Assembly (NCBI GenBank): GCA_004431415.1
Contig: QPMI01000078.1
Coordinates: 1 to 64,000, forward strand
Direction: 5' to 3'
DNA: 64,000 nt
DNA from: Cyanophora paradoxa
Lineage: Eukaryota > Glaucocystophyceae > Cyanophorales > Cyanophoraceae
In this document: positions 1 to 7,335 of the stretch, in pieces
Numbering within the stretch: position 1 is the first letter of the stretch
How the letters are laid out: the number at the start of each line of letters is the position of its first letter
Notes under the pieces: model-generated
Told to the model about the DNA's origin: nothing
The model's input: only the letters and a program-made list of their open reading frames with translations
Databases searched by the model: none
Position numbers and translations under genes: made by a program

Positions 1-58
1 CGAAATTCAGCGCTTCGACAAGTACCAGAAGGTTTTCTTCCCGATGAAACTACGATGA
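1..58 (+). CDS. C-terminal tail of an unidentified protein (partial)
   Basis: An open frame enters from the left edge and ends at a TGA after 18 codons (ending FFPMKLR). It is followed seven bases later by the ATG of the next viral gene, so it is probably the end of an upstream viral gene. Too short to assign a function. Confidence 0.35.
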   Translation, partial: EIQRFDKYQKVFFPMKLR

Positions 59-65
59 TCTCGTC

Positions 66-690
66 ATGAAGTGGGCGCGCGAGCGCGGCTGGATCAAGAC
101 GATGGAAGAGATCGAGAAGGAGAACCTGCTCGGCCGGCCGGCCGCTACGGGCAGACGACGAGAACCCCCAGGGGCTGCGCGCGGGCTACACCCCGACCTC
201 TCGCCCATGTCAACGCGCAGACGGCCAACATCAGCAGCGCCGTCAACAAGCCCTACGGCGCAACGACGTGGACTTCAGCCGGGCAACCGTTCGGGGCGAT
301 GCTCATGGATCAGGTCGGCACGCGCGGGCCCGCGCTGGCGACGGCGACGCCGTACGCGGACCAAACCTGCTGCCGGCCGTCGTGAATCCGGCCGTAGGAA
401 GCCGACCCTATGCGGATACCGCAACGTTAGGCTCGATTGCGGGCGCGGGCCTGGGAACCGTCGCCGGAATGGCAGGCACCGGTGAGCGCAGCCAGACCAC
501 GATTCAAACCGCCTTCCAGCTCTCGGAAGGGCACCGAGACCGCGCAGGCCACCCTCCTCCGCGAGACCAGCGCGCGCAAGCGGCAATGTACGAGCAAGCG
601 GCAAACGCCCTCCTCGCGGCGGCGGCAGCGGCGCGGCAGCGGCAGCGGCGCGCAGCGGCAGCGGCAGCGGCAGCGCAGCGGCGACGCTAA
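66..690 (+). CDS. Viral-type protein of unknown function, about 205 aa, frameshifted
   Basis: Begins at an ATG (MKWARERGWIKTMEEIEKEN). The plausible protein then moves between frames several times: a stretch with HVNAQTANISSAVNKPYG, one with a Gly/Ala-rich segment (GSIAGAGLGTVAGMAG) that could be membrane-active or glycine-zipper-like, and an Ala/Gln/Arg-rich tail ending at 690. Each frame change is one base. I do not recognise the family. Position at the head of a run of viral genes suggests a virion or accessory protein, but that is inference. It is either a decayed gene or an intact gene with sequence errors. Confidence 0.45.
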
Positions 691-704
691 TTTCTGAAGC
701 ACGC

Positions 705-1032
705 GTAGCATGCTGCGACGGAGGCGACGCTGGCGAGCAAATCGAGGCGCGCTGGGGCCGCTTCCTCGACCTGCTGGAGCCGGAGGCCAAGGAGCCGGGG
801 TGCGGCGCAGATCCAGTCGCTGCGCGGCATCGGGGCCACGGCGGTCATCGTTCTGTTCAGGAGGCACATCAACGCGGAGGCGGAATTGATCAAGGCGAAG
901 GACGACTCGGTTTTCGAGAGGCTGCCGCAGGAGTACGCCTCGGCCGTGCGCTCGCTCTTCTACGGCAGCGGCCCGAGCTGCGCGAGAAGCTCTGGCTTAC
1001 ATCGAGCTCTTCGTCGAGCTGACCTCGGAGTG
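705..1032 (+). CDS. Small viral-type protein, about 110 aa, frameshifted
   Basis: A charged, helical protein can be followed across three frames. Landmarks are EARWGRFLDLLEPEAKEP, GIGATAVIVLFRRHINAEAE, VFERLPQEYASAVRSLFYG and a likely end AYIELFVELTSE before the TGA near 1032. The middle block has a short hydrophobic stretch. The start is not resolved; an ATG at 710 is out of phase with the best downstream frame. Family not recognised. It sits about 40 bases upstream of the next plus-strand gene, with an AT-rich aaaaatattt stretch between them. Confidence 0.4.
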
Positions 1033-1075
1033 AAAAATATTTCTAAGGGCAGGCGTAAAGGATGGACCCTCGGCG

Positions 1076-1857
1076 ATGCTTGGCTTCGAGGCGCTGGCCG
1101 TGGACGGGCCGAACCCCGTGGGAATCCCGCAGCCCGGAAGAAGGGCCGCCCGCGAAGGAGGCAAGGAAAAGGGGAGAAGGCGCCGAAGGCCGACAGGATG
1201 GCGCTGCCGGGCGACGGGCCCGCGGTGCCGCCGACGGCGCCGAGCAAGGGCGCGGGCTTCAGCGTGCAGGAGCACATCGAAATGACGAAGAAGAAGGAGC
1301 AGAGCGTGAAAAAGGCGCTGGGAATCGACCTGCAGGAGCGGCCGCGGGACGAGGCGCAGGTGGACGTGGACGAGAAGAAGCAGGTCCTGCGACAGATCGC
1401 GCAGTACCGGCGCTCGTTCGGGGCGAGCTTACGTCCACGAAGAAGCTGAGCCTGGCCACGCCGCTGGACGAGCTGAAGGAAGAGTACGAGGAGATTCAGC
1501 GCGAGCTGAGCACGCGGGGTTCGCTGGAGGCGGCGCGCCTCTTTCTGATCGCGGGCATGCACTCGCTGGAGCACCTGAACAAGGCGTACGATCCGATCGG
1601 CCTGAAGCTCGACGGGCTCGGGCAGGCGACGCTCTCTTCGATGGACCAGGTGCAGCCGATCTTAGAGGAGCTGGTGATCAAGTACTCGCGCTACGTGACC
1701 CTGGGGCCGAGGCGCGCCTGGGATGGCCCTGGTGCAGACGGTGCTGGCGGTGCACGCGGCGAACGCGAACCCGGAGGTAATGAAGGAGGTGACGGAGGCG
1801 GCGGCCTCGACGGCGGCGGAGCCCAGGGCGGTGGGCGGCAAGTTCAACGGCCTTTGA
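1076..1857 (+). CDS. Homologue of a conserved large-DNA-virus protein (LNK..DP..LKLDG signature), frameshifted
   Basis: Start ATG at 1076 (MLGFEALAVDGPNP). The core passes through three frames: a basic/Gly-rich N-terminus, a coiled-coil-like charged block (LDELKEEYEEIQRELST), then HSLEHLNKAYDPIGLKLDG and EELVIKYSRYV, and a C-terminal block MALVQTVLAVHAANANPEV ending at 1857. The order LN-K-x-[FY]DP-x-x-LKLDG, then an EEL-x-x-KY motif, then a hydrophobic stretch is, to my knowledge, characteristic of a nucleocytovirus protein family of unknown function (I believe Pfam DUF5767). Three or four one-base frameshifts are present. Role in the virus is unknown. Confidence 0.55.
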
Positions 1858-1910
1858 GTGTAAACGCGTGTAATCAATTGCACCAAAAATTCACAATTTA
1901 TTCGTCCGAG

Positions 1911-2690
1911 CTACTGCATGGGGGCTGCGTACATAGACTCGGGGTTTAGGTAGGGCTCGAAATCGGCCTCGTTGTCGTAGGGCTTGAAGGCCAGCTCGGG
2001 GCGCGCCCGGCGAAGCGAAAGGCGCCGACCTTGCACTGCTGCACGGCGAGGAAGGACCACTTGAGGCCGAACTTGCCCTCGGGATGGCGTAGGCGGTGTC
2101 GATTTTAATGAGCGCCGCCACCAGGTCTCCGGTGCCGATGGTGGCGCGCTCGGTGATGAGGTAGTTGGACATGTCGACGACGGGCACGGTCTTGCGCTTG
2201 CCCGCCATCGTCTGGGTGCGGATGCGCATGTTGAGGTACTTGTAGAAGGCCTGGCCCGACTCCTTGTCGACCTTGATGCGCACGCTGGGGGTCTGCAGCA
2301 CCGAGATCTGATCCTTGGAGAGGGAGCGGCCGGGCGAGACCTTGAGCTTGGCCTGGTTCTGCTGCACGAACTCGCAGAATTTCGCGTCCAGGGCCTCCAG
2401 CAGCTTGAGGAACTCGTCCGCGGCTGGGTTCGTCTGGCCGTCGACGGCGCTGAGATCGGTGAGGTCCAGCGTGTAAAATCCGCCGTTTTCTTCCATGACG
2501 AAGGCCTTCTTCTCGTCGCTCCACGCCTTGCCTTGCTCTGTGTTGATGCACGGGTTGATCGTGACCATGGGCGGCGCGTACATCATGAGGCCCTGCAGGC
2601 CGTCGTACTTGGCCTTGATGCGGCCGGTGGCGTCGATCTCGAAGGCGAGCTTGGCGGGTCGATCTCGTTGGCGTTGCGGACGGTGGCCAT
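1911..2690 (-). CDS. Probable ssDNA-binding protein (T7 gp2.5/NCLDV-type OB fold), frameshifted
   Basis: Starts at the ATG at 2690 (MATVRNANEID). After one frameshift it continues AKLAFEIDATGRIKAKYDG, then a long clean frame (MMYAPPMVTINPC to GTGDLVAALIKIDTAYAI), and ends in other frames with GKFGLKWSFLAVQQCKVG and an acidic, aromatic tail (NEADFEPYLNPESMY). A beta-rich body, a G-K-F-G-L-K-W-S-F-x-A-V-Q strand and an acidic C-terminus match what is known of gp2.5-like SSBs in large DNA viruses. Assignment is by pattern only. It converges with the preceding gene (54-base gap), and its own upstream region has a TATA-like aaaatatttaag at about 2728-2739. Confidence 0.45.
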
Positions 2691-2805
2691 GTTTGCGTTA
2701 GCTTAGAGTGTGCTTCAGCCTAGCGCTAGAAAATATTTAAGGGCGCCCCACCCGACTTCAGCTGACCTCGGGTGAGCGCTCAGGTGATTCAGGTAAAACA
2801 CGTGT

Positions 2806-3075
2806 TCAATTCACCATCAGATCCTCTACGACGGCTACACGAATCGAGCTAATCTTGAACCTGCCTACAATGCACTTCTCTCTCCACAGTACGATCTCGT
2901 TCTTGAGGGGGAGCAGTTGAATCCAATCATACTCATCGCCCTTGCGGTGCTCCGACGAAATGTCGCGAAGGAGCTTGCAGAAGTAGAACGTGTTTCGGTC
3001 GAACTCATCGTCGTATATGACGTATGCGAAGATGCCGAAGGTGAGACAGCAGGTGAAGTACGTGGGGATGCACAT
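2806..3075 (-). CDS. Small protein of 89 aa with N-terminal hydrophobic segment
   Basis: An intact ORF from ATG at 3075. The N-terminus MCIPTYFTCCLTFGIFAYVI is hydrophobic and Cys-rich and could be a signal anchor. The rest is charged and mixed (DEFDRNTFYFCKLLRD, IVLWREKCIVGRFKISSIR). Family not recognised. Its codon use is less GC-rich than neighbours. It is divergent from the plus-strand gene at 3338, and the CRE-like repeats at 3201-3246 lie between the two starts. Confidence 0.5.
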   Translation of the reverse strand: MCIPTYFTCCLTFGIFAYVIYDDEFDRNTFYFCKLLRDISSEHRKGDEYDWIQLLPLKNEIVLWREKCIVGRFKISSIRVAVVEDLMVN

Positions 3076-3200
3076 TCTTGATTTCTCTTGGCTTTGAAGT
3101 GTGAGGAGAGGGCGCGGCGGGGCTGCGGTTTTGAGGCCGTTCAGGTGAGGGTCAGGTGAGCGCTCAGCTGAGTTTCAGGTGAGGGCAACTTGAAAATTCG

Positions 3201-3246
3201 GCGTCATTTACGTCCGCGTCATTTACGTCAGCGTCATTTACGTCAC
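3201..3246. promoter_or_regulatory. Triple CRE-like promoter element
   Basis: Three head-to-tail 15-bp copies of GCGTCATTTACGTC[AC] lie between the divergent starts at 3075 and 3338. Each contains TGACGT (the core bound by CREB/ATF bZIP factors in eukaryotes) and TGACGC half-sites on the opposite strand. The same element recurs at 4073, 4410 and 4620. Promoter function is inferred from position and repetition. Confidence 0.6.
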
Positions 3247-3337
3247 GGAGTTGGGACTCGGCCCTGGCCCCCGGCCCAGGCCTCGCCCGTAAAAAAGGAC
3301 TTGGACTTGGCGCCATTTTCTAAAGCTCTGCTGTACC

Positions 3338-3721
3338 ATGGAGCCCGCTATCTCCCAGCTAGTCTCTCAGGGCGCCAAGCTCGACAAGGCCCTGAACATC
3401 TACCTTCAGCTGATCGAGCTGGCCTGGCCCGAGCCAATGATAGCTCAGGCCTGCAAATCGCTCCACGTGGCGTTCGATGCGCCGTTCTCAGGTGACCCGG
3501 ATCAGGTGACATCCTGGACCAAGGAGGAGATAAAGGCCGACTTCGAGGCGCTTTTCTCATTTATGAGCAAGAAGTATGCCGAAATCGAAGCAGCTAAGGC
3601 CTCAGCAGCCGAAGGCGGTGAAGCCCCAGCCGAAGGCCCTGCCGGCGACCAAGGCACCGAAGTTCAAGGCGCTGGGCCCCTTGCAGAGGGCGAAGGCCAA
3701 GGCGGACCTGCGACCGCGTAG
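3338..3721 (+). CDS. 127-aa protein with acidic Gly/Glu-rich tail; overlaps next gene
   Basis: Intact ORF with a good ATG context (accATGG), 92 bases after the CRE-like triplet. Residues 1-80 are helical and hydrophobic-rich (ISQLVSQGAKLDKALNIYLQ, WPEPMIAQACKSLHVAF, TKEEIKADFEALFSFMSKKY). Residues 85-127 are low-complexity Ala/Gly/Glu. The 3' half overlaps a second ORF in another frame (3576-3986). Either the two are genuine overlapping genes, or one protein interrupted by a frameshift, with the helical domain joined to the basic tail. Family not recognised. Confidence 0.5.
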   Translation: MEPAISQLVSQGAKLDKALNIYLQLIELAWPEPMIAQACKSLHVAFDAPFSGDPDQVTSWTKEEIKADFEALFSFMSKKYAEIEAAKASAAEGGEAPAEGPAGDQGTEVQGAGPLAEGEGQGGPATA

Positions 3722-3986
3722 GCCCAAGGACATAGCCAAGGAGGCAAGCGGCCACAGGCCGGACTGGCCGGCGCCGGCGCCCTACCGCTACCTCAAGCTG
3801 GACAAGAGCAACGATACCGGCTTCACCAGGAGGAGGTGGCCTGAGCCCCTCAGGTGGCTGGAGCCAAGGGAGATCAAGTCCGGAGGCGGTATCGAGCTAG
3901 CGCTAGCGCTGGGCGGCGGCGGCGGTGCAGACTTGGAGGAGCAGGCCCTGCTAGATACCATCAACTTGGGCAAGGTAGAGCTGTGA
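3576..3986 (+). CDS. 136-aa Lys/Pro/Arg-rich basic protein
   Basis: ORF in a different frame overlapping the last 146 bases of the 3338 ORF. The N-terminal half is strongly basic with K-P-Q/K-A repeats (KAVKPQPKALPATKAPKFKA), resembling small DNA-condensing or nuclear-targeted viral proteins. The C-terminal half contains WPAPAPYRYLKLDKSND, RRRWPEPLRWLEPREIKSGG, a poly-Gly run and an acidic end. No homologue recognised; the basic core-protein idea rests only on composition. Could instead be the C-terminal part of the 3338 gene after a one-base shift. Confidence 0.45.
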   Translation: MPKSKQLRPQQPKAVKPQPKALPATKAPKFKALGPLQRAKAKADLRPRRPKDIAKEASGHRPDWPAPAPYRYLKLDKSNDTGFTRRRWPEPLRWLEPREIKSGGGIELALALGGGGGADLEEQALLDTINLGKVEL

Positions 3987-4072
3987 TATCTAGCTAGCTA
4001 GCGCTTGCTTAATTAACTCAACTGAAGTTACCTGACATTTACCTGAAGGGTTGCGGAGGTTACCGAAGGGTC

Positions 4073-4102
4073 GCGTCATTTACGTCAGCGTCATTTACGT
4101 CA
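4073..4102 (+). promoter_or_regulatory. Double CRE-like element, left hairpin arm
   Basis: Two head-to-tail GCGTCATTTACGTCA units followed by cggagtttgccggcgactcgg, the same downstream flank as in the other arm. It is followed at about 4145 by cccggtaagt, which resembles a 5' splice site. Confidence 0.5.
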
Positions 4103-4409
4103 CGGAGTTTGCCGGCGACTCGGGACTCGGGCCCAACTTCTCCCGGTAAGTTCGAGACTTGGAAAAATAGGGTATCCCTATTACTTATCGTTATTATTAT
4201 TACTATTATCGTTATTCACATTGAATGAATGCTTAAATCTATAAAAGCTGTACCAGTATCGGTGGCTACTAGTACTAAGCTAGTAGTACTAAGTAGTACC
4301 AAGTAGTACTAAGTAGTACTACGTAGTACTAGCGGTACTAGTAGCTACTGGTCGTGACGAACTTACCGGGAGAAGTTGGGCCCGAGTCCCGAGTCGCCGG
4401 CAAACTCCG

Positions 4410-4439
4410 TGACGTAAATGACGCTGACGTAAATGACGC
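4410..4439 (-). promoter_or_regulatory. Double CRE-like element, right hairpin arm
   Basis: Two TGACGTAAATGACGC units, inverted relative to those at 4073. As in the other arm, the flank carries the GC-rich block and the gtaagt motif when read on the minus strand. Confidence 0.5.
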
Positions 4440-4619
4440 GACCCTTCAGGTTAATTAATTAAGCAAGCGCTAGCGCTAGCTAGCTAGATATCGATACCAC
4501 CTAGCTAGTAGCACTAGGACACTAGGACACTAGGACACCGGGGGTACCCCCGCCGAGTTCAAGTCTCGAACTTACCGGGAGAAGTTGGGCCCGAGTCCCG
4601 AGTCGCCGGCAAACTCCGT

Positions 4620-4649
4620 GACGTAAATGACGCGGACGTAAATGACGCA
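4620..4649 (-). promoter_or_regulatory. Double CRE-like element before the 4717 gene
   Basis: TGACGTAAATGACGC followed by a second copy with one mismatch (gGACGTAAATGACGC). It lies 68-97 bases upstream of the ATG at 4717. The palindromic TGACGT core could work in either orientation. Confidence 0.5.
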
Positions 4650-4716
4650 AATCCCATTGGAGCTACGTTCGCACACTCCGGACGCCTCCCACAATTTTCC
4701 AAGGTACCCAGCAAGC

Positions 4717-5004
4717 ATGGACTTCACCGATTGCGCAGGTATCAAGCAGGAGCCTGAGGACCTTCTCACCGCCGCCGCCTCGGCGCCCAAGCAGCGCCGC
4801 CGCCGCGGGCCCAAGTCCCTCTGCTCCGAGCCCGAGATCCTGGCGGCTCCGGCGCGCGGGCCGGAGACCGTGGACCTGACCCTGGAGGAGCCGGCGCGCG
4901 GCCCGCCGCGCCTTCTGATCCTTGCGGCGGCGGCGGCCGCGCTCTACTACGCCGCCCGGCGCCTGGGCCCGCAGCTCTCGGGCCTGGTCCGGAACCTTTT
5001 CTAA
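4717..5004 (+). CDS. Tail-anchored protein with SUMO-type motifs
   Basis: Intact 95-aa ORF from MDFTDCAGIKQEPEDLL. IKQE fits the sumoylation consensus (hydrophobic-K-x-E). A basic PKQRRRRGPK stretch could be a nuclear localisation signal, and ETVDLTLEEP fits a SUMO-interacting motif (V-D-L-T followed by acidic residues). The C-terminus LLILAAAAAALYYAARRLG plus 10 residues looks like a single tail anchor. Upstream ATGs in frame exist (4642), but the CRE element and the residue pattern favour 4717. Motifs are short and could occur by chance; having all three in 95 residues is notable. Function unknown. Confidence 0.55.
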   Translation: MDFTDCAGIKQEPEDLLTAAASAPKQRRRRGPKSLCSEPEILAAPARGPETVDLTLEEPARGPPRLLILAAAAAALYYAARRLGPQLSGLVRNLF

Positions 5005-5015
5005 GTCCCTCCTCA

Positions 5016-5356
5016 ATGGAGGCCCTGCTAGATCTCATGGCCTTTGCGCTGCCCATCTTCTTCCTGGTGGCCTCAGCCGCATGGAGCGCGAGGCGCGCCA
5101 GCCCGAGCGCGTCGAGCGCGGCCTCACCCCCGCAGAGCAGCGCAACCTCACCGAGTGGGACCTGGCGCTCATGGCCGGCCGCATGCTCGACGGCAACCGG
5201 CTCGAGCCGGGCCACCGCCTCAAGCTAGAGGACGGCGGCACGGCCCTCTGGGACGGCGAGGCCTGGAAGCACGATTCGACGGGCGAGCCGATGAAGCTGC
5301 TCGCCTCCGGCAACAAGTACTGGCGCGGCGACTCGATGGAGTTCCGGCGCCCGTGA
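5016..5356 (+). CDS. Small membrane-anchored viral protein, one frameshift
   Basis: Starts 11 bases after the preceding stop (MEALLDLMAFALPIFFLVAS), giving an N-terminal membrane segment or signal anchor. Around 5080 the sensible protein moves by one frame into MEREARQPERVERGLTPAEQ, then WDLALMAGRMLDGNRLEPGH and KLEDGGTALWDGEAWKHDST, ending at 5356. The soluble part is about 90 aa. It could alternatively be two overlapping genes. Family not recognised. Confidence 0.45.
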
Positions 5357-5403
5357 TTGCTAGTGATTTTCTGGTCCCTCTTCTAACCTTCTACCAGCAA
5401 AGA

Positions 5404-5687
5404 ATGCCCGACCCTCGCCCGACCCCGCCGCAGGTGCCGAGAGCGCGGGCAGCTCGGACGAGTACTCCGAGCTCACGGATCCCGACCCCGACGAGCCCGG
5501 CGACGCCTTCGCGACGGAGAACGAGCGCTCCCTCATGCGCGTCTACGAGGCGCTGCGCGAGGCGATCTACTGGGAGGATCCCCGCCTGGGAACCCTGATG
5601 AACTTTGCAAAGTTCGCCGAGTTCATGTTCGCTATGACCGTGCCCTTCACCCGAGTCGTGCTCTGGGATAGGAACAGGAACTGGTAA
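5404..5687 (+). CDS. Small acidic protein with hydrophobic C-terminus, one frameshift
   Basis: ATG at 5404 (MPDPRPTPP). The likely continuation, one frame over, is Ser/Asp/Glu-rich (SAGSSDEYSELTDPDPDEPG), then ERSLMRVYEALREAIYWEDP and a hydrophobic/aromatic stretch LMNFAKFAEFMFAMTVPFTR, ending RNRNW at 5687. It completes a run of three small genes after the CRE element at 4620 and converges with the minus-strand gene at 5715-6087 (27-base gap). Family not recognised. Confidence 0.45.
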
Positions 5688-5714
5688 AGGCATTGAATAC
5701 AACAGTACAGAGCC

Positions 5715-6087
5715 CTACGAGCTAGAGCTGCTATCGCCCGAGTCCAGGCGCGCCTTCTTGGCCTTGGAGCGGCGGAGGCGGGAGACGTACTGCAGGCGCA
5801 GGTTGCGCACTAGGAGCTCGCCGGCCGTGGTGCCCGGCAGCCCGGGAACCGAGTCCGTGGGCAGCAGCTGTCCCTCGCGTATCGCCTTGTACGTCTTGCG
5901 CTTGTTGAATGCAACCTTCTCCGTATCCTCCGCGACCGGGACTTCCAGCGCCAGCGTGCGCTTGGCCTTCTTGACGGAGACTGCGTTCGCACGCTCCAGC
6001 TTCACTCCGGGCTCCAGGGGGTAGGGCGACTGCGTTCGCCACCGGGTTCTCAGCGAAGGAAACACGGGGGGAAGAGCCGCCGCGCAT
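5715..6087 (-). CDS. Basic protein with Ser-rich tail, about 124 aa, one frameshift
   Basis: Start MRGGSSPRVSFAENP at 6087. After one frameshift near 6020 it continues LEPGVKLERANAVSVKKAKR, then NKRKTYKAIREGQLLPTDS, NLRLQYVSRLRRSKAKKARL and a D-S-G-D-S5 tail. It is rich in Lys/Arg, with patches suited to nucleic-acid binding or nuclear import. The terminal Ser/Asp run resembles a casein-kinase-type acidic tail. Family not recognised. Confidence 0.45.
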
Positions 6088-6099
6088 GGTTCGCTCGCT

Positions 6100-6501
6100 T
6101 TACCTAGCCTTTAGAAAATAGTCGAGCTGGGCGCTCTGCAGGCGCGCGCCCTGGTAGGCGCCGCGCAGCTGCCACGCGAGCCAGATCGCAAGGAGCACCG
6201 CGGCGACGCCGGCGGCGATCTTGGCGTAGTGCCAGCCCTTCATCGCAAGCTCCGGCACGGCCGCAACCGCCTGCCCGACCTTCACGCCCGCGGCGCCCGT
6301 CCGATCGATTCCCGTCAGCGTGCTGCCGAGTGCGCCCGCGGCCACGTCGGCCCAGGGAAGCTTGCCGTCGTTCTTTAGGATGAGCTCGTTGTTCTTGCGC
6401 TCGATCGTCGTGCTGATCGCCGCGGCCAGGTTGAAGCTCGGCGGCGGCTGCGCGCTCTTCGGTCCGAAGACCTTGGTCAGCACGGCGTCCACCCAGCCCA
6501 T
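6100..6501 (-). CDS. Membrane protein of 133 aa
   Basis: Intact ORF; start chosen at MGWVDAVLTKVFGPKSAQPP (6501) because upstream in-frame sequence is a shadow of the next gene. The middle is Gly/Ala-rich and amphipathic (DVAAGALGSTLTGIDRTG). A clear membrane segment near residues 95-115 (IAAGVAAVLLAIWLAWQLRG) is followed by a short basic tail ending in LKAR. It starts about 27 bases after the stop of the upstream minus-strand gene, so the minus-strand genes from 7286 down to 5715 form an operon-like series. Family not recognised. Confidence 0.5.
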   Translation of the reverse strand: MGWVDAVLTKVFGPKSAQPPPSFNLAAAISTTIERKNNELILKNDGKLPWADVAAGALGSTLTGIDRTGAAGVKVGQAVAAVPELAMKGWHYAKIAAGVAAVLLAIWLAWQLRGAYQGARLQSAQLDYFLKAR

Positions 6502-6527
6502 CTTTGACCTAGACTTCGAAAAACTAT

Positions 6528-7003
6528 CTAAATGACCAGGCCGCGCAGGTACCAGACCATCAGGAGCGAGCCGCCCAGCGCCACCAGCAGCGGCAGGTGC
6601 CCGTCCACGGCGCGCCGCATGCGGTTGTCGCACAGCTCCTGGCAGCTCAGCCGGTTGGCCTCGTCGAAGTAGGCGCTCACGGCGTAGGGGCGGCCGGCCG
6701 GCGGGTGCAGCCCCCGGCCCAGGCACGGGTAGGCCTCCGCCTGCCGCCGCGCGGCCAGCGCCGCCGTCGCCGCGTGCGCCGCCTCCCTCTGCCCGGCGCG
6801 ATCGCCACGAGGGGCAGCGCCCCACGCTCCTGCCCTTGCCCGCCCCTTGATCGTTTTCAGCGACGGCGGCGCGGGATCCGCCGCCTTCACCCTGGGCCCT
6901 CCGCCGCCGCCCCGCCCTTAGCCCTCGCCGCCTCGCCGATCTTGCTGCATCGCGAATCCGATTTGAACACGGTGCACAGCAGCTTCTCTACCGCGCTCGA
7001 CAT
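6528..7003 (-). CDS. Membrane protein, about 157 aa, one or more frameshifts
   Basis: Likely start MSSAVEKLLCTVFKSDSRCS at 7003. A frameshift near 6890 joins a Lys/Arg/Ala-rich middle (PSLKTIKGRARAGAWG). The C-terminal part has YFDEANRLSCQELCDNRMRR and a membrane segment LPLLVALGGSLLMVWYLRGL. Paired cysteines and a C-terminal anchor suggest a virion membrane or ER protein, which is inference. A second frameshift near 6810 is possible. Confidence 0.45.
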
Positions 7004-7098
7004 CTTCGAACGTGTAACGAGAATGAAGAAAATTTAAAAGGGAACGCCAACGGACTCGGAACTCGGAAAAGGGGGAGGGGAGAATGAACTTTGAAAAG

Positions 7099-7286
7099 TT
7101 AGCGCCCGGCGGGGCGCATGCCGGCCGCCGCCTGCGAGGCGCCGCCGGGGCGTAGAGGGACTTGGCGGCGTAGCCGAAGCCCACGCCTATGACCGCCGAG
7201 GCCGTGGGGGTGCCGCCGAGGAGCCAGGTGAGGGTCGCGGCCAGCGCTCCTAGCGAGTAGTGGGCAGGATAAGCTTCGAAGGCCAT
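7099..7286 (-). CDS. Small two-segment membrane protein, about 62 aa, one frameshift
   Basis: MAFEAYPAHYSLGALAATLT begins a hydrophobic protein with two candidate membrane stretches (LGALAATLTWLLGG and ASAVIGVGFGYAAKSLY). A one-base shift near 7145 gives a short Gly/Ala tail ending MRPAGR and a stop at 7099. Without the shift the frame runs into unlikely sequence. Family not recognised. Confidence 0.4.
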
Positions 7287-7335
7287 CGCGGGACCGAATT
7301 GAGGGAGGGTTGAGAAAAAATACCGCCTCGGGGCC

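Larger units (their letters stand above)
3987..4492. repeat. Large inverted repeat (hairpin) enclosing CRE modules
   Basis: The left arm (from about 3987 to 4153) and right arm (about 4358 to 4492) are near-perfect inverted copies. They contain gatatctagctagctagcg, a ttaattaa stretch, two CRE elements, an 80-base GC-rich block and a 5'-splice-like ggtaagt. The roughly 200-base loop is AT-rich with many tagtac/tagtact repeats. A third copy of the arm core (about 4565-4649, same orientation as the right arm) lies just before the gene at 4717. No gene is visible in 3990-4700. Confidence 0.7.
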
